A DNA stretch of 64,000 nt from Siphonodentalium dalli. Taxonomy: Eukaryota > Mollusca > Scaphopoda > Gadilida > Siphonodentaliidae. Positions 11,432 through 22,897 of this stretch are shown here, in pieces (positions within the stretch are counted from its first letter, which is position 1; each line of letters starts with the position of its first letter). A program made the position numbers and the translations under genes. The notes beneath the pieces are model-generated. The model did no database searches. It saw nothing but the letters and a program-made list of their open reading frames with translations, and was not told the DNA's origin. Where the stretch lies: positions 57,620,025-57,684,024 of the forward strand of contig CP136068.1 in NCBI GenBank assembly GCA_032622095.1. Direction: 5' to 3'.

Positions 11432-12651
11432 ATATACTCTCCCCTGCCTAATAATAGTGATGGCCAAATAATAGTGATGGTGCACATTTTCGGGTGTTAT
11501 TAATAATAGTGATGGTGCCAAATAATAGTGATGGCGCACAATGATGGCATTTTACCATATTTCTACTATAAATGAAGCAGAATGTAGGCCTTAATTAATT
11601 TGGCATTGTTGGGCAAGTTCCCATGCATGCAAGTTGTTCTCATTGGCTCCTTTAATAATGACAGTAAGTAATTTGGTAACAGTACCAGTCTGAGTAAGGT
11701 AAAGTACTGTGGTGATTGTAGCCAGGTTGGGTGGAAGCAGGCACGGCTTTCTCAAAATCACAGCGAGGCTGCCAAGGAGGCCTCGCTAAATAATTTGCGA
11801 GGCTGCCTCACCTTTTTTGGGGCTGATTTTTTATAAACTCTAAAGATAGCCTTAAATTGGCTATTTTGACTAATTTGCTTTACATCGGCTATTTAAAATC
11901 CGACATAAAACTTAAATCCGACATAAAACGTAAGTTGTGGTTAATAATGTGGAACTGTTGCCAAGTCATCGCATTCATAATTAAACTGTGCTTTGAATAC
12001 ACGGACATGTTATTGTATTGCTTTATTGCATAGATTTAAATACATGTTCCTGTGTACACACAGAAGCTACTGCGGTGTCGTAACTTTCCATTTATAGCCA
12101 AAACCAGTCACGCATGTGTGCACACGACTCACAGCTTCTGTGTCTTCATGATAGCGCATAATTGGGTCACGATAACAGTATTGTTTGGAGAAGTCGGCCA
12201 CGTCAAGTTAAATTAGTTCATCAGTTGTCACTCAGATTAGTTTCACTGATTATTTTATAATATAAGCCTGGTGATGTGATTTTAGCATTAAGTCCCGTTT
12301 TGATAGTAGAAGTCGGTTCCGTCCCAACGATAATTAGTTGTCACTGTGTGATTATAAGCTTTGATGAGTTGTAATTAACTGCGATAATCCGTCTGTTTAT
12401 ACACGGACATCATGATCTAGAGGCCTAAATCCTGTTAGGAATGAGATTCTCCCACATTCCTGTCAACTTGTCAAGTGCACTTCTATTTTTTTTAGTGAGC
12501 TGCACGTTTTTTCTAACTTTTTGACTGAAAATTCCGCGACTTTGCAAGAACTTTAAATAATCGTGATGGCGCCTAATAATCGTGATGCTGTCGTATTTTT
12601 CTTTAAATAAATAAACGTGACGTCACGTTTATTTGGCAGGAGAGAGTATAC
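11432..12651. mobile_element. TIR element with AATAATAGTGATGG word arrays
   Basis: Left end ATATACTCTCCCCTGCC (11,432-11,448) and right end GGCAGGAGAGAGTATAC (12,635-12,651) form a 17 bp inverted repeat with two mismatches. Next to the left end are four copies of TAATAATAGTGATGG (11,449; 11,465; 11,500; 11,519); two copies with AATAATCGTGATG are near the right end (12,556; 12,574). The interior has an inverted ACAGAAGCT pair at about 12,060/12,133 and no transposase. Non-autonomous DNA transposon, superfamily not assigned. Confidence 0.75.
12609..12634. repeat. 26 bp perfect palindrome centred on TGACGTCA
   Basis: The arms are AAATAAACGTGAC and its complement, with no loop. The centre TGACGTCA is the full consensus CRE recognised by CREB/ATF proteins in animals. 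It lies just inside the right TIR of the 11.4-12.65 kb element, so it may simply be part of the transposase-binding end. Confidence 0.8.
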
Positions 12652-14575
12652 TACGAGTATGTTTTGCGAGATACTTTAACATATACAAAAACCACCCACT
12701 AATACTACTAGTAGGAAGAGAGACCCCTAACCGATTATTGTTCAGCCTTAATGTCAATGACCTCCTTTCAAGTTGGTGCGCAGCTTGCTCTATCAACCGT
12801 AACCGGTTGCTTGGAGACGGATTACGATGTCCGATTTTATATTGACCACACCAGCTGATCGTGTCAATGTGTGCAAATTGCGAGGAAAATGATTTTGTGG
12901 ACATGTGCCGTACGGATCATGGCATTGCAATGATGCTATCGCTTCAACAAACGTCAAATTCACTAAACTAATTGAACATTTATTTTCCTCGGCTAAAAAA
13001 ATGCCAACGCAAATTCATTTCACGTCGGCTTTTGCCATCGGCACTGCCCATTGTCGACGCTAATTCCCAGGGCTACCGTATATGTACATTGAAGTCAAAT
13101 GGTTCTACCTGAACTACCACTAATAAATAGTCTCACGAATAAATAAAATGGAAATTTGAAACCGATTGTGGTGCTTAATGTGTGGTGTTGAGCGCTATGG
13201 TTGAAGGGATATAACTCTAAAAATTTATGCAAAAACACACGTGGGCCTTGTTTTTGATTACATCCCTTTGATTCAAAGTTATTGTTTTCTCTGTCGGCTA
13301 GAGATGGGCGATGGTCATGTTCAAATGGTGCCACGAGTCTTAAACTTTACATAATTGCTCAATAATGCACGATTTGACCACGTGTTTGTAATGTGCACGT
13401 GCAAGTAGATCGGACTACATGGTATTGTGACCATGCAACCCATTTCCATAGTACTACTCTGGTGCAATGTCAAAACGTGCAGCTGTATAACGTAAATTTA
13501 TGTACTATGGAGATCCTTGATGTGATTGTATCATTTCACAAAAATCCATACATTTATCATTATATCCTATGCGCATGCGCGAAACAAATCGAATCAAATA
13601 AGTAACTGCGTGCGCCTTCCTCACATATGATAGAATACTGATTTAAACCAAAAAGAGTGATCGAAATGATGTCTTTCTACAATCCTGCGAACCGCGCAAC
13701 AATGTAGAGCTTTACCCGAATCGCTTCAAATAATGTACGGTTGTTGAATTCTGCGCTGTGCGCATGCACATGTTTTTCTACCCCAACTAGTCGGCAACAA
13801 ACTCATACACATGCACCCATGGCACTGCTGAAGTTCCTTGGGATCATTTACATAGATATAAGTGGATATACCAATGGTTATATAACATGTATACACATGC
13901 TACATTATTTATGTTTGCGGCCAGTCGGGTTCAAAGGGTTAAAGGTACGGTTGGCCTTGGCGGTGGGTATCATGTGAAAATATTTACACCCGTCAAAAAC
14001 CGCCACAAACAGAAAGAACATCAACATGTAGACAGACTTTGTCCGTATACAAATAAGAAATATCGCATAAACAGTATGTTATTGTCATCTGTTTGATCAT
14101 TGTTATGTAAACAAAAGCATAAAAAGTTACTTTTCTGGTGTTTGTTTATATTATGATGGTAAACATAAAGAGCGTTCTTTGTTGGTGAATTCCTGATATG
14201 GAACTAATAAAGAGCGTTTATGCCATTTGTGTGTGATTAGCCAGTAGCATTGTGCTGTCTTCTGTAACACAATCAGGCTCTTGCTTAGGTAAAATATAGT
14301 AGGTCTTTATGATAACATGCTGTTTACGCGATGGTCATGGTATATATGAACGAAACTGTATGCGTTTTAATGTTTTTCTGTTTACAGTGATTGGAACAAA
14401 TATGAATATTTTCGACAACTAAGGCCTCACGTGCCTTTAAGAGTTCATTTACAATATTATATCCAGTAAACTGTATACATAGTATACCTGTATAGGAATT
14501 ACATTTAGGGCTATTAATACTTTGTATGTTATGGTACCCTATTTTTTTGCCCTTCGTTACCGGAAACAATTTTTA
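12652..14575. other. Unassigned region, no gene supported
   Basis: Several 60-90 codon frames exist on both strands, none with a recognisable motif, splice context or codon pattern. A TGCGCATGCGCG run near 13,570 and an AAAGAGCGTT word repeated near 14,169 and 14,210 are the only structures noted. It may hold an untranslated first exon of the downstream gene, which cannot be seen by eye. Confidence 0.35.
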
Positions 14576-16058
14576 TGTTTACCCATACCATGTATGGTAA
14601 ACATAGTGTCGTTGTCCGGATTGACCACTCGTCGTCCGTCCGTCCGTCTGTCCGTCCGTCTGTCTGTCCGTCCGTAGACACTTTACGTGTAATGCGATAA
14701 CTCAAACATTTTTTACCTGATCAAAACCAAATTTTGTTTATGGGGTTTTCAGCCCAAAATACAGATCGAGTTCGAATATGGGTTTGATCCGACTTTTTTT
14801 GACAGAGTTATGGCCCTTTTTCGACTTAGAATTCACGCATTCTGCCATAACTCAAACATTTTTTATCTGATCGGAACCAAATTTGGTATGTGAGTTTCTC
14901 GGCCCAAAATACAGATCGAGTTCGAATATGGGTTTGATCCGACTTTTTATTACGGAGTTATGGCCCTTTTTCGACTTAGAATTAATGAATTCTGCCATAA
15001 CTCAAACATTTTTTATCTGATCGGAACCAAATTTGGTATGTGAGTTTCTCGACCCAAAATACAGATCGAGTTCGAATATGGATTTGATCGGAGTTTTTTT
15101 TACGGAGTTATGGCCCTTTTTCGACTTAGAATTCATGAATTCTGCCATAACTCAAACATTTTTTATCTGATTGGAACCAAATTTGGTGTATGAGTTTCTC
15201 AGACCAACATACAGATTGATTTCGAATATGGGTTTGATCGGATTTTTTTTAATGGTGTTATGGTCCTTTGACATATGATTCACACATACATGTACTTCGA
15301 TAAATCAACCATTTTTCATCTGATAGGAACCAAATTTGGTATGTGAGTTTCTCAACTCAAAATACAGAACGAGTTTGAATATGGGTTAGATCCAATTTGT
15401 TATACCAGAGATATGGCCCTTTTTAAACTAAGAATTATCCAGATTATAACCCAAGTAACTTACAATTAATGAATACCTGCTTCTCTGTGAGCAAGATAAA
15501 AGACAATATAGTTTATTGCTTTGAGAGTTATTTATAGCCCTCATATGTTAGGTCTGTATAAGAGACACAGTGAATTATTGGATAAATTGATTTAGCTATC
15601 TTTTTAACCACAACTTAGCCAGGTGAATTTATTTAACTAGACCAATGGAGCTCTCTAAGTCGTTGGATGATGGGACTACATTGGATCAAACAGGGCAGAG
15701 ATAGGTGATTTAACCCCTTTTACCCATTCCATGTCTTTTAACCTTTTCCATTAAATAAATAATTATATTATTTTGATATCTCACATGGCAATTTGCAACA
15801 ACATGAATAGAACTGCTCACACTATGATAGTGGTGACAGGCTCTAGAGTTTAGATGTTATATTAAGCCTTCTATATTGACTCATACATTCCAATAATTTG
15901 TGTTATTACTGGTTATTATGTACATTTGTCATATACTACTTTAGATCATAACAGTATACTCTATAATTCAACATTAAAAGATTATGATTCTGATCTTAAC
16001 AATTTACTATCGCCAAGGGATGGGTTAAACATCTGCCGATCGTGATCGGCCTCTCGTT
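14576..16058 (+). mobile_element. Helentron-like family A, copy 1
   Basis: It opens with a palindrome, TTTACCCATACCATG and its complement, then TCCGGATTGACCACTCG and a CCGT/CTGT tract. Next come five tandem units of exactly 150 bp: the word CTCAAACATT lies at 14,701, 14,851, 15,001 and 15,151, and a degenerate form is near 15,301. Each unit has CCAAATTTGGTATG and GAGTTATGGCCC. The 3' end has AGGGATGGGTTAAAC, inverted to the 5' CCCATACC region, then a hairpin GCCGATCGTGATCGGC and the terminus CTCTCGTT. This matches the asymmetric inverted repeats and 3' hairpin known for Helentrons. No Rep/helicase is encoded. Confidence 0.8.
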
Positions 16059-16106
16059 TTGTTTTGTTTAGGCCTTAGGCCCTGTTAGGCAGGCAAAACT
16101 TCTTTT

Positions 16107-17820
16107 TAGCTCACCTGAGATGAAGTCTCCGTGGAGCTATAGTCATCACTCCTCGTACGTCCGTCCATCGTCAGTCCATCCGTCCGTCCATCCATCGTCC
16201 GTCAACAATTCTTTAAACATCTTCTTCGGAACCATAAGACCGAATGGGTTCATATTTGGTGTGGATGTTCCCTAGGTGACTCACATTCAGATTTGTTCAA
16301 ATGAGGTCACTGGGTCAAATAGTTGCGAAGCCAGGGCCATAACTCTTTCCCTCCATAGTAATTCTTTTAATCATCTTCTCAAATACCATCAGGCCAAATG
16401 GGTTCATATTCGGTATGAAGGATCCTTGGGTGACTGGGGTTCAGATTTGTTCAAATGAGGTCACTGGGTCAAATGTGTGTGGGGCCAGGGACATAACTCA
16501 ATTTTTTTTTTTATAGATTTAACTCTTTAACCAAAAAAAAATAAAATAAAATAAATTATGTATTAAAAAATAAAAGAATAGAGTTCACTGCTTCTGCCAC
16601 CCTGGTCCCAAAAATAAAATTTACTCAAATTCTTGACAGGGAATCATTAATAAGAAACATTTACTTTGGCTCTAACTAATGTGTATGCTGGGTATGCCTA
16701 CACATGTCAAGTGAAATCTGACATTTTTATAAACATTCCCTGGAGATCTGTTAGAAGTCATTAATTCCCAATTACAACAAGAATCTATCATGTTTTGTTC
16801 AAATCTTTCAACAGGGCAAATAGTGTGCTTGTCATTTGCAGAATGAGGTCCCCAGAGGGTGAATTTAGTGATGCTATCCGGCACAGCGGACTAGCATCAC
16901 CATATTCACCCTCTGGAGACATCATTCTGCTTAAGCCTCATCTTCTGGGAAGTATCAAATTAACATTGTTGTTAGTTACATTTCCATTCTAGGAAGTTTC
17001 TATATCCCCTAATTTGCAGAAGATAAAATTCATAATTGAGGTGCCCAATGGGTGAACATCACCAACTTCAACTGGGGAACTTCAATCTTATCCTAGGTCT
17101 GCCATAGCAGTTGAGGGCCTTAGCAGAATGAGGTCCCCAGAGGGTGAATTTAGTGATGCTAGCCCACTGTGCGGGATAACGTCACTAAATTCACCCTCTG
17201 GGGACCTCATTCTGCAAATGACAAGACACACTATGACACTATTTCAAGGCTTGATTGTATAATACATTGTGTTGCTCGAGGCCAGGCACGTACAATGTAG
17301 GAACAGACACGCTATTTGCAGGCTTGCTCCTTTGGTGATTGTGATTCAGGGTCACCAGGTCAAGTAGGTGCAAGGCCAGCTACATTACTCTTTCTCTCCA
17401 TAGTAATTAATGATATGACTTCTATGCAAGAATCAAATGGCCTATTTTGCTTATATTTGGTATGAAATTACCTTGGGTGACAGATTTGTGAAAATGGGAT
17501 CACAAAGTCAAATAAGGGCAGAGCAAGAGACTTAACTATTTCACTACATAGTAATTCTTAAAATATGTTTGCCAGAACTAGTTGGCTTATTTAGCATGGA
17601 ATTCAGATTTTTTTTAATGGGGTCACCTGGTCAAATAGGGGCCAAGCAAAGGACAGTTTCCCTCTTAATATGCTTCCTTCACAAGGACCATCAGGTCTAT
17701 TTTACTGATATTTATGATATGTATGAAGGGTTCTTTGGTGTCTGGGATTCAAATTTATTCAGATGGGGTCACCAGGTTAAATAGGATGGGACCAGGGACA
17801 TAACTATATGTCTCTATAGG
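16107..17820 (+). mobile_element. Helentron-like family B, copy 1 (3' end missing)
   Basis: It starts with TTAGCTCACCTGAGATGAAG and a hairpin closing at GTGGAGCTATAG, then a CCGT/CCAT tract and units with GGGTTCATATTTGGTGTGG and GAGGTCACTGGGTCAAAT. It then has two long hairpins (16,838-16,930 and 17,123-17,215) and further GGTCACC units. Near 17,820 it is interrupted where its 48.4 kb relative continues with TAATTCTTAAAATG. No protein is encoded. Confidence 0.8.
17123..17215. repeat. Long hairpin with 34 bp perfect arms
   Basis: The arm starting GCAGAATGAGGTCCCCAGAG and its exact complement pair over 34 bp around a 25 bp centre containing GCCCACTGTGCGGG. The same hairpin recurs in family B elements at 16,838-16,930, 27,743-27,834, 49,432-49,524, 50,995-51,077, 51,432-51,534 and 62,537-62,629, plus decayed forms near 28,248-28,344, 29,215 and 62,841. 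Pairing is conserved while the sequence varies. Confidence 0.85.
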
Positions 17821-20485
17821 TCAATTCCACTTATGACTGATGGGACAAGCTAGAAAATCTGCTTTTTGGACCCCTTGTTATTTAAATTTGAGTGATGCTT
17901 CATATACTTATATATGTGTTTCTTGAAGAGTTTGAACCGCTCTCTAACACTATTTAGTACTGCCTCAATGAGGAAGTATAAAATGGACAAATAGTTTGAT
18001 TGTTCATCGTGTGACTGATGGGACACTGTTCGGACACGAGTTTTGAGTACCCTCAAGCAAAGGAGCACTACATATAACAAATAGGGGTGCCACGATTAAT
18101 CGTATAATCGATGAACCGTTGATAAAGCCGATAATCGATTACCATTTCCATCATCGATTAATCTGCGTTATTTATTTTGGACATTGGAAAATGACGGGTA
18201 TTGTTGAATACCGTGTTTGTTTTACACAATTTAATCTACAACCGAGGGGTTAACAAACTTTGATCATGTAGGCAATGTAGTTACGAGATTCCGACAACAT
18301 GAGTACTACTAAGGCCAAAATAAAAAACTTCTGTTTCTGGTACCCGGCCTGGCTGAGATTTATTTTCACGAAGTCCATAGTAACCTGTCTGTCTGAGTTA
18401 ATGGCTATGGTTTTCCCAATACCAACAGCAGAACTAACCACCAATCGCATACACACCTGACGCATGTGTAGGCCATGTGCGCGATCGCGCATTCTTGATA
18501 TAAATAAGACAACTAGGTCGGCCATGCTACGCAGTGAATATCGTGGCATAAATCAAACTCTACCCTGATGAGTCACTATGGAAATCCCCCCGTCTTTTGT
18601 GGGCTGTGTACACTACTGTGTATTTTAAAAAGTACAATGTATTAATTATACCGGTAGCTCCCTTAACTTCCTTCGCCTAATTGGGGGCAAAACTTGCCTG
18701 AAAGACCATCTGTTCGCGACAAAATTAAACAGTGAAAAGCATGTGCGTTTTTGGCTGGAAAAATGACAGTCCGTATTACGTTATCAGTCCTGGAAATTAA
18801 TGTCGTCAAAAGCCGAAATCACCATCACCATTGACAAGACGAAATCGTCATCAAAGATTAAAATGCATTGGCATCCTTGAATATTCAGTCACATAAACCC
18901 GATTTTAACCCACTTTAAATAAACAACTGTCTGTTATGAATGATACAACAACTGGGTCACTGTGTCACCAACCAAACGCATCAGTGGGTCACGTGAATAA
19001 ACTCTGTAACTATTTACGACAGACTCTCTTTGATGTTTTCCGACCAAGTAGCAGATACCACTGATAGAAACAACTTGCACTGTATGCTGCTGTATGCAAG
19101 TATTAAACACACATTTCTGATCATCTGATGTGCATACATGTACTGCATGTAAGGATTATTTGATAACTTGCTGTTAAGTACACTGAAAGTTGGCAGGTAA
19201 TCAATTCTGCTATTTAAAACTTTCCGGGATTGAAACAAAATAAGTCGGAAATAGGTGACTTTAAACCACAATACAAGTTAGTGATTTGGTAATATGGACA
19301 AGTTGTCACTGAAAAATAATGATCATCTATGAAGAGAAATAAGAGGGGATGAAAATACAATAGGTTTTATTGAAATGGCAAGTATTTATTCCATAAAACG
19401 ATCTCTGTCAACACCAACACCTGGAAAATTGCGTCGGCAGTGATGAATAGAATGGCATAAAATGTGTAACCTCACGCCCAATCTGCACCAGAGATATTCA
19501 GGGGAAGATTGGAACAAAACATGTTTATTCCTGCATATCCAAGAACAGTCAGTAACATTGTTCTGGTCACATGTAATTTGTAAATAAAGGTATCAGATGC
19601 TACTGTTGCATTGTGGGCTGGTAGCTGCATGGACTACATGTATGTAAGAGGAATAACCCTAAACCCATGGCCATTGTTGTTGTTTTGGATATTCCTCCTT
19701 TATTTATGAGGAGCACCCCACGTGTGGGTTAAAATAAATATAAAACCTAGCCTTTGTTGTGAAACAGTAAAATATGAGCTAAAATGTAATGGTTAAAATG
19801 TAATGGTTAAGATTGCATTACATATGTACATTTGTTTGTTTGTTTGTTTTTTATGATTTTGTGTGCTGTGTTTATGTACTAGTACATGGCTAATACATTG
19901 AATTTTCACACTGGAGCACATACTAGAGCTAGAAAATATCTTTAACACCTAATACATGACAAAATAGTCCAGCAAGCTGCATAATATATTACCAGTTAGG
20001 CTGAGTTAGCATGTATAAAAGCATGCCAATTTTATAATACATGTTAAAAGGGTGTACTACACTATTTTATCACTTTCAAATGGCCGGTTAAAAAAAAAAA
20101 AACCCTGCCTGCCGCCTACCTGGAAAATTTTCCCCATGTTATCGGAAACAGACATGTTTTTTTTTTTGGCCTAATACATATTGCAAACAGTCGGCAGTTC
20201 ATTTGATGGTGCAATATGGTTACTCTTCGCGTCGTTGTATATTCTTCAAATTGGCGGCACTTCAGCTTTGAACTTATGGCGACGCCATTGCATATTTGTA
20301 CAAGAAAGGTGGCACTATGTTTTTGAAATGTGCTGACTCACCGTTTTCAATGAACTGAATGCACTCGCCCTTGAATCTGATTGGACCAATGGGGAGTTGA
20401 TTGACGTTCTCTTGAAACCAGGGAACGTACATCATTTTAATCAGCGATGTTCTCTGCAATGTTATTTGCAGCAAGTATACTTTGT

Positions 20486-21081
20486 TATGCCCCCGATCTC
20501 CGATGGAGATTTGGGGGTATATAGTGGAGCCCTCTGTCCGTCCGTACAAACGTTTCAACTCATAACTTTGGTTTCGCTAACTCAATTCAGTTGATCTTTG
20601 GTATGCTAATAGACCAGCCGGGGGACAAGATTTCCCCATAACTGCGGTTTCGTCCGCCCATTTTTTCCAGAGTTACGCCCCTTTTTGAACTTAGAAAATT
20701 CAGGTTTTCTGCTATTTTTTTTGGTTTCCGATAACTTGATTTTGGATTGTTTATATGCAAAACCCGTTTTTTTATGTTGTATTACCAATATCGCAATACA
20801 GGTCAAGGTAAAATTTCGGATCAATCGGATAATTTTTGTGAGAGTTATGACCCTTTTTCGACTTAAAAAATTCAGTTTTTTTTTACTTACATTAATATTG
20901 CGTGCGTGTGAGGTCTCTGTAAGTGTTGTCATATTTTAACAAGTCATCCTCTATCGTACTAAATACTCATGAATAACATAACTTTACAAAGTGCCATTTA
21001 ATAAGTATTTGAACAAAAATAAGTAAAAAATCCTCTCTGTACAGTCGGGGGCGTTACCTCCGCCCAGCGGTGCACTTGTTT
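20486..21081 (+). mobile_element. Helentron-like family D, copy 1
   Basis: It starts ATGCCCCCGATCTCCGATGG, a hairpin closing with GGAGATTTGGGGGT, then GTCCGTCCGTACAAACG and units with GATCTTTGGTATGC and GAGTTACGCCCC. The 3' region has CAGTCGGGGGCG, inverted to the start, then the hairpin CCGCCCAGCGG and the terminus GCACTTGTTT. It is 0.6 kb, noncoding, and nested in the 18.1-22.3 kb hAT. Confidence 0.8.
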
Positions 21082-21523
21082 GTATAAGTATACTTAGATG
21101 TTAAGGCTATCGCTTTATATCGCGTGGTGATAGTTGATATCAAATATTTAACTTGTTCCGAGTCCTGAAATTAGTGGGTGCGGCCCACCTTTGTGATTGT
21201 TATTCACGATCTGGAAGTTTGCTGAAACTTAGTTTCCGTAACATTCAATCTTTTTTTAGGAACCACCGTCTGTCCGCCGTGCATTCCTACTTTTATATTG
21301 TTTGTATGTTTGGCTATTCATACCACTGAAATTAATTGCTATGTTCGTTCTAATGAACTCACAAATATTATAACGTGACATCGTTGAGAATTGTGCTGAT
21401 ATTGAATGGTGCTCATTAGTCATTACCGGTGGTTTATGATGCACTATATTAACGTAAAAATTACATCAGCCAATGTCTGAAACAACCAGCGATAGCAGTT
21501 AACCAGCACCCAACCAATATAAC

Positions 21524-22235
21524 AATAACATGATTTTTGAGGGCGTTATGGTTTATTAACGGCCCGGCTGGAATGATTAACAGCCCAAGGGCATATTAGC
21601 GGCCCGAGACGAAGTCGAGGGACGCTAATAGGCCCGAGGGCTGTTAATAATTCCAGAGGGCCGTTAATAAACCATAATGCCCGATGAAATCATGTTATTA
21701 CTATTATTACCACAGTTTTGGACATTTGACCCATTTGAGGATTTAGTGGAATAATGAAGTAGATTAAGAGAGAAATATTTTCAAGAACATTTAAATTTGA
21801 TACCATTTGACTTGTCAGCTGACACGGACTGACGGAGTCTCGAAAATAGGACAGGGGAAAACCCAGTGCTCATTGGAGACGAGTAACAACCAATGAGAGG
21901 TTGACAGCTAAAATTATCAATGCATACTTACGATTGATACAATAATTCAATCATATAGCGTGAATTCCAATCATAAAATCATTATAGTGTCGAGGAAATC
22001 GGATACATCTTCCCATTATTTTCTTGAAATAACCACGCCAGATCAGAAGTTGAAGGGACGTAACTCTCGCGATAATAAACGAGATCTATAGTTTCCGGGC
22101 GGCGGGCCGATATTGAACTAGGCTTCTCATTATCGGCCCGCGGCCCGCTGTTCTGGTAACAATACGCTATTTGGAACGCCCCGAAAAACATTATCAATGG
22201 CCTAGAGAACGCCCTATAAAGTGGTAATAATAGAC
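21524..22235. mobile_element. Palindromic MITE-like element with GGCGTTATGG hairpin
   Basis: 21,524-21,700 folds on itself almost completely: GGTTTATTAACGGCCC, ATTAACAGCCC and TATTAGCGGCCCGAG on the left pair with their complements on the right, around a GACGAAGTC centre. The word CTATTATTACCAC at 21,707 is inverted at 22,220-22,232, and a GGGGCGTT copy lies near 22,175. This looks like a MITE, or one MITE nested in another, within the hAT. Confidence 0.65.
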
Positions 22236-22500
22236 CATATTAGGGAATACTTCCACTGATATTAATATTAGGTTCGATTATAGTCGATTATTGACGACCG
22301 ATTATCGATTATCTAAATCAATAATCGTGGCACCTCTAATAACAAATAATGTCACACTCGCGTCTAATTGGCTCAATATATAACTATTGCATTTTTCTTC
22401 CACCTTATATGGTTTGTTTCCATGACCATGCCCATTCAAAACCATGGAGTGGTAGTTGGCGTGACTGATGGGACATTATTTTCGTGACTGATGGGACATG

Positions 22501-22897
22501 TATCAATTTCTGCATTTTTTGTTGCAGTATTCTGGACAGGAAGTTATTGCTGACTTATAAACACCAAGGTTTTGAATCTTGGCAACAATCACAATGAAAA
22601 TTGAATTGAAACAGTCCTAATAATAAAATAATTTATTCCAGGATATTCAGTTTGTGTTTGGCTGGAGATAAGAACATGCTTTAATGTGATCATGTTGATT
22701 AGTATGTACATGTTGGGTTTATAGTTTCGAAGAAAAAGCCTCTGTTCACAATGATGGCATTGGTTGATACAGATGAAAATTGGCGAGAAATTGGTGCCGG
22801 TACATAGATAGTTAAGAGTCTGAGTAATATAAATATTTGAAGAAATTCTCACAATCTTTGCAACTTCGCTGATTGTTAGCATTTATATTGTTTTTAT
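22501..22897. other. Unassigned spacer
   Basis: Nothing beyond AT-rich sequence is seen. A minus-strand frame of 97 codons (22,589-22,882) has no motif and is not called. Confidence 0.35.

Larger units (their letters stand above)
18082..22338. mobile_element. hAT DNA transposon with 8 bp TSD ATAACAAA
   Basis: The ends TAGGGGTGCCACGATTA (left) and the complement of TAGAGGTGCCACGATTA (right) are terminal inverted repeats of hAT type, both followed by ATAATCGAT-rich subterminal sequence. An exact 8 bp duplication ATAACAAA sits at 18,074-18,081 and 22,339-22,346; 8 bp is the standard hAT duplication. Frames inside (for example 18,250-18,549 minus) show no transposase motif. A family D element and a palindromic MITE are nested inside, so the original element was about 2.9 kb. 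Confidence 0.85.
17828..22500. repeat. TGACTGATGGGACA word element, split by a hAT insertion
   Basis: TGACTGATGGGACA occurs near 17,835 and 18,011 on the left and twice between 22,460 and 22,499 on the right, all in the same orientation, with unrelated DNA (the 18,082-22,338 hAT) between. Without the hAT the element is only about 0.4 kb. It appears to have inserted into family B copy 1 at about 17,820. Ends are not resolved. Confidence 0.55.

Noticed and set aside
14617-14690. CCGT/CTGT tract as an ordinary microsatellite
   Set aside because: The same tract occurs at the same place in families A to E, right after the 5' hairpin, so it is a structural part of the elements.
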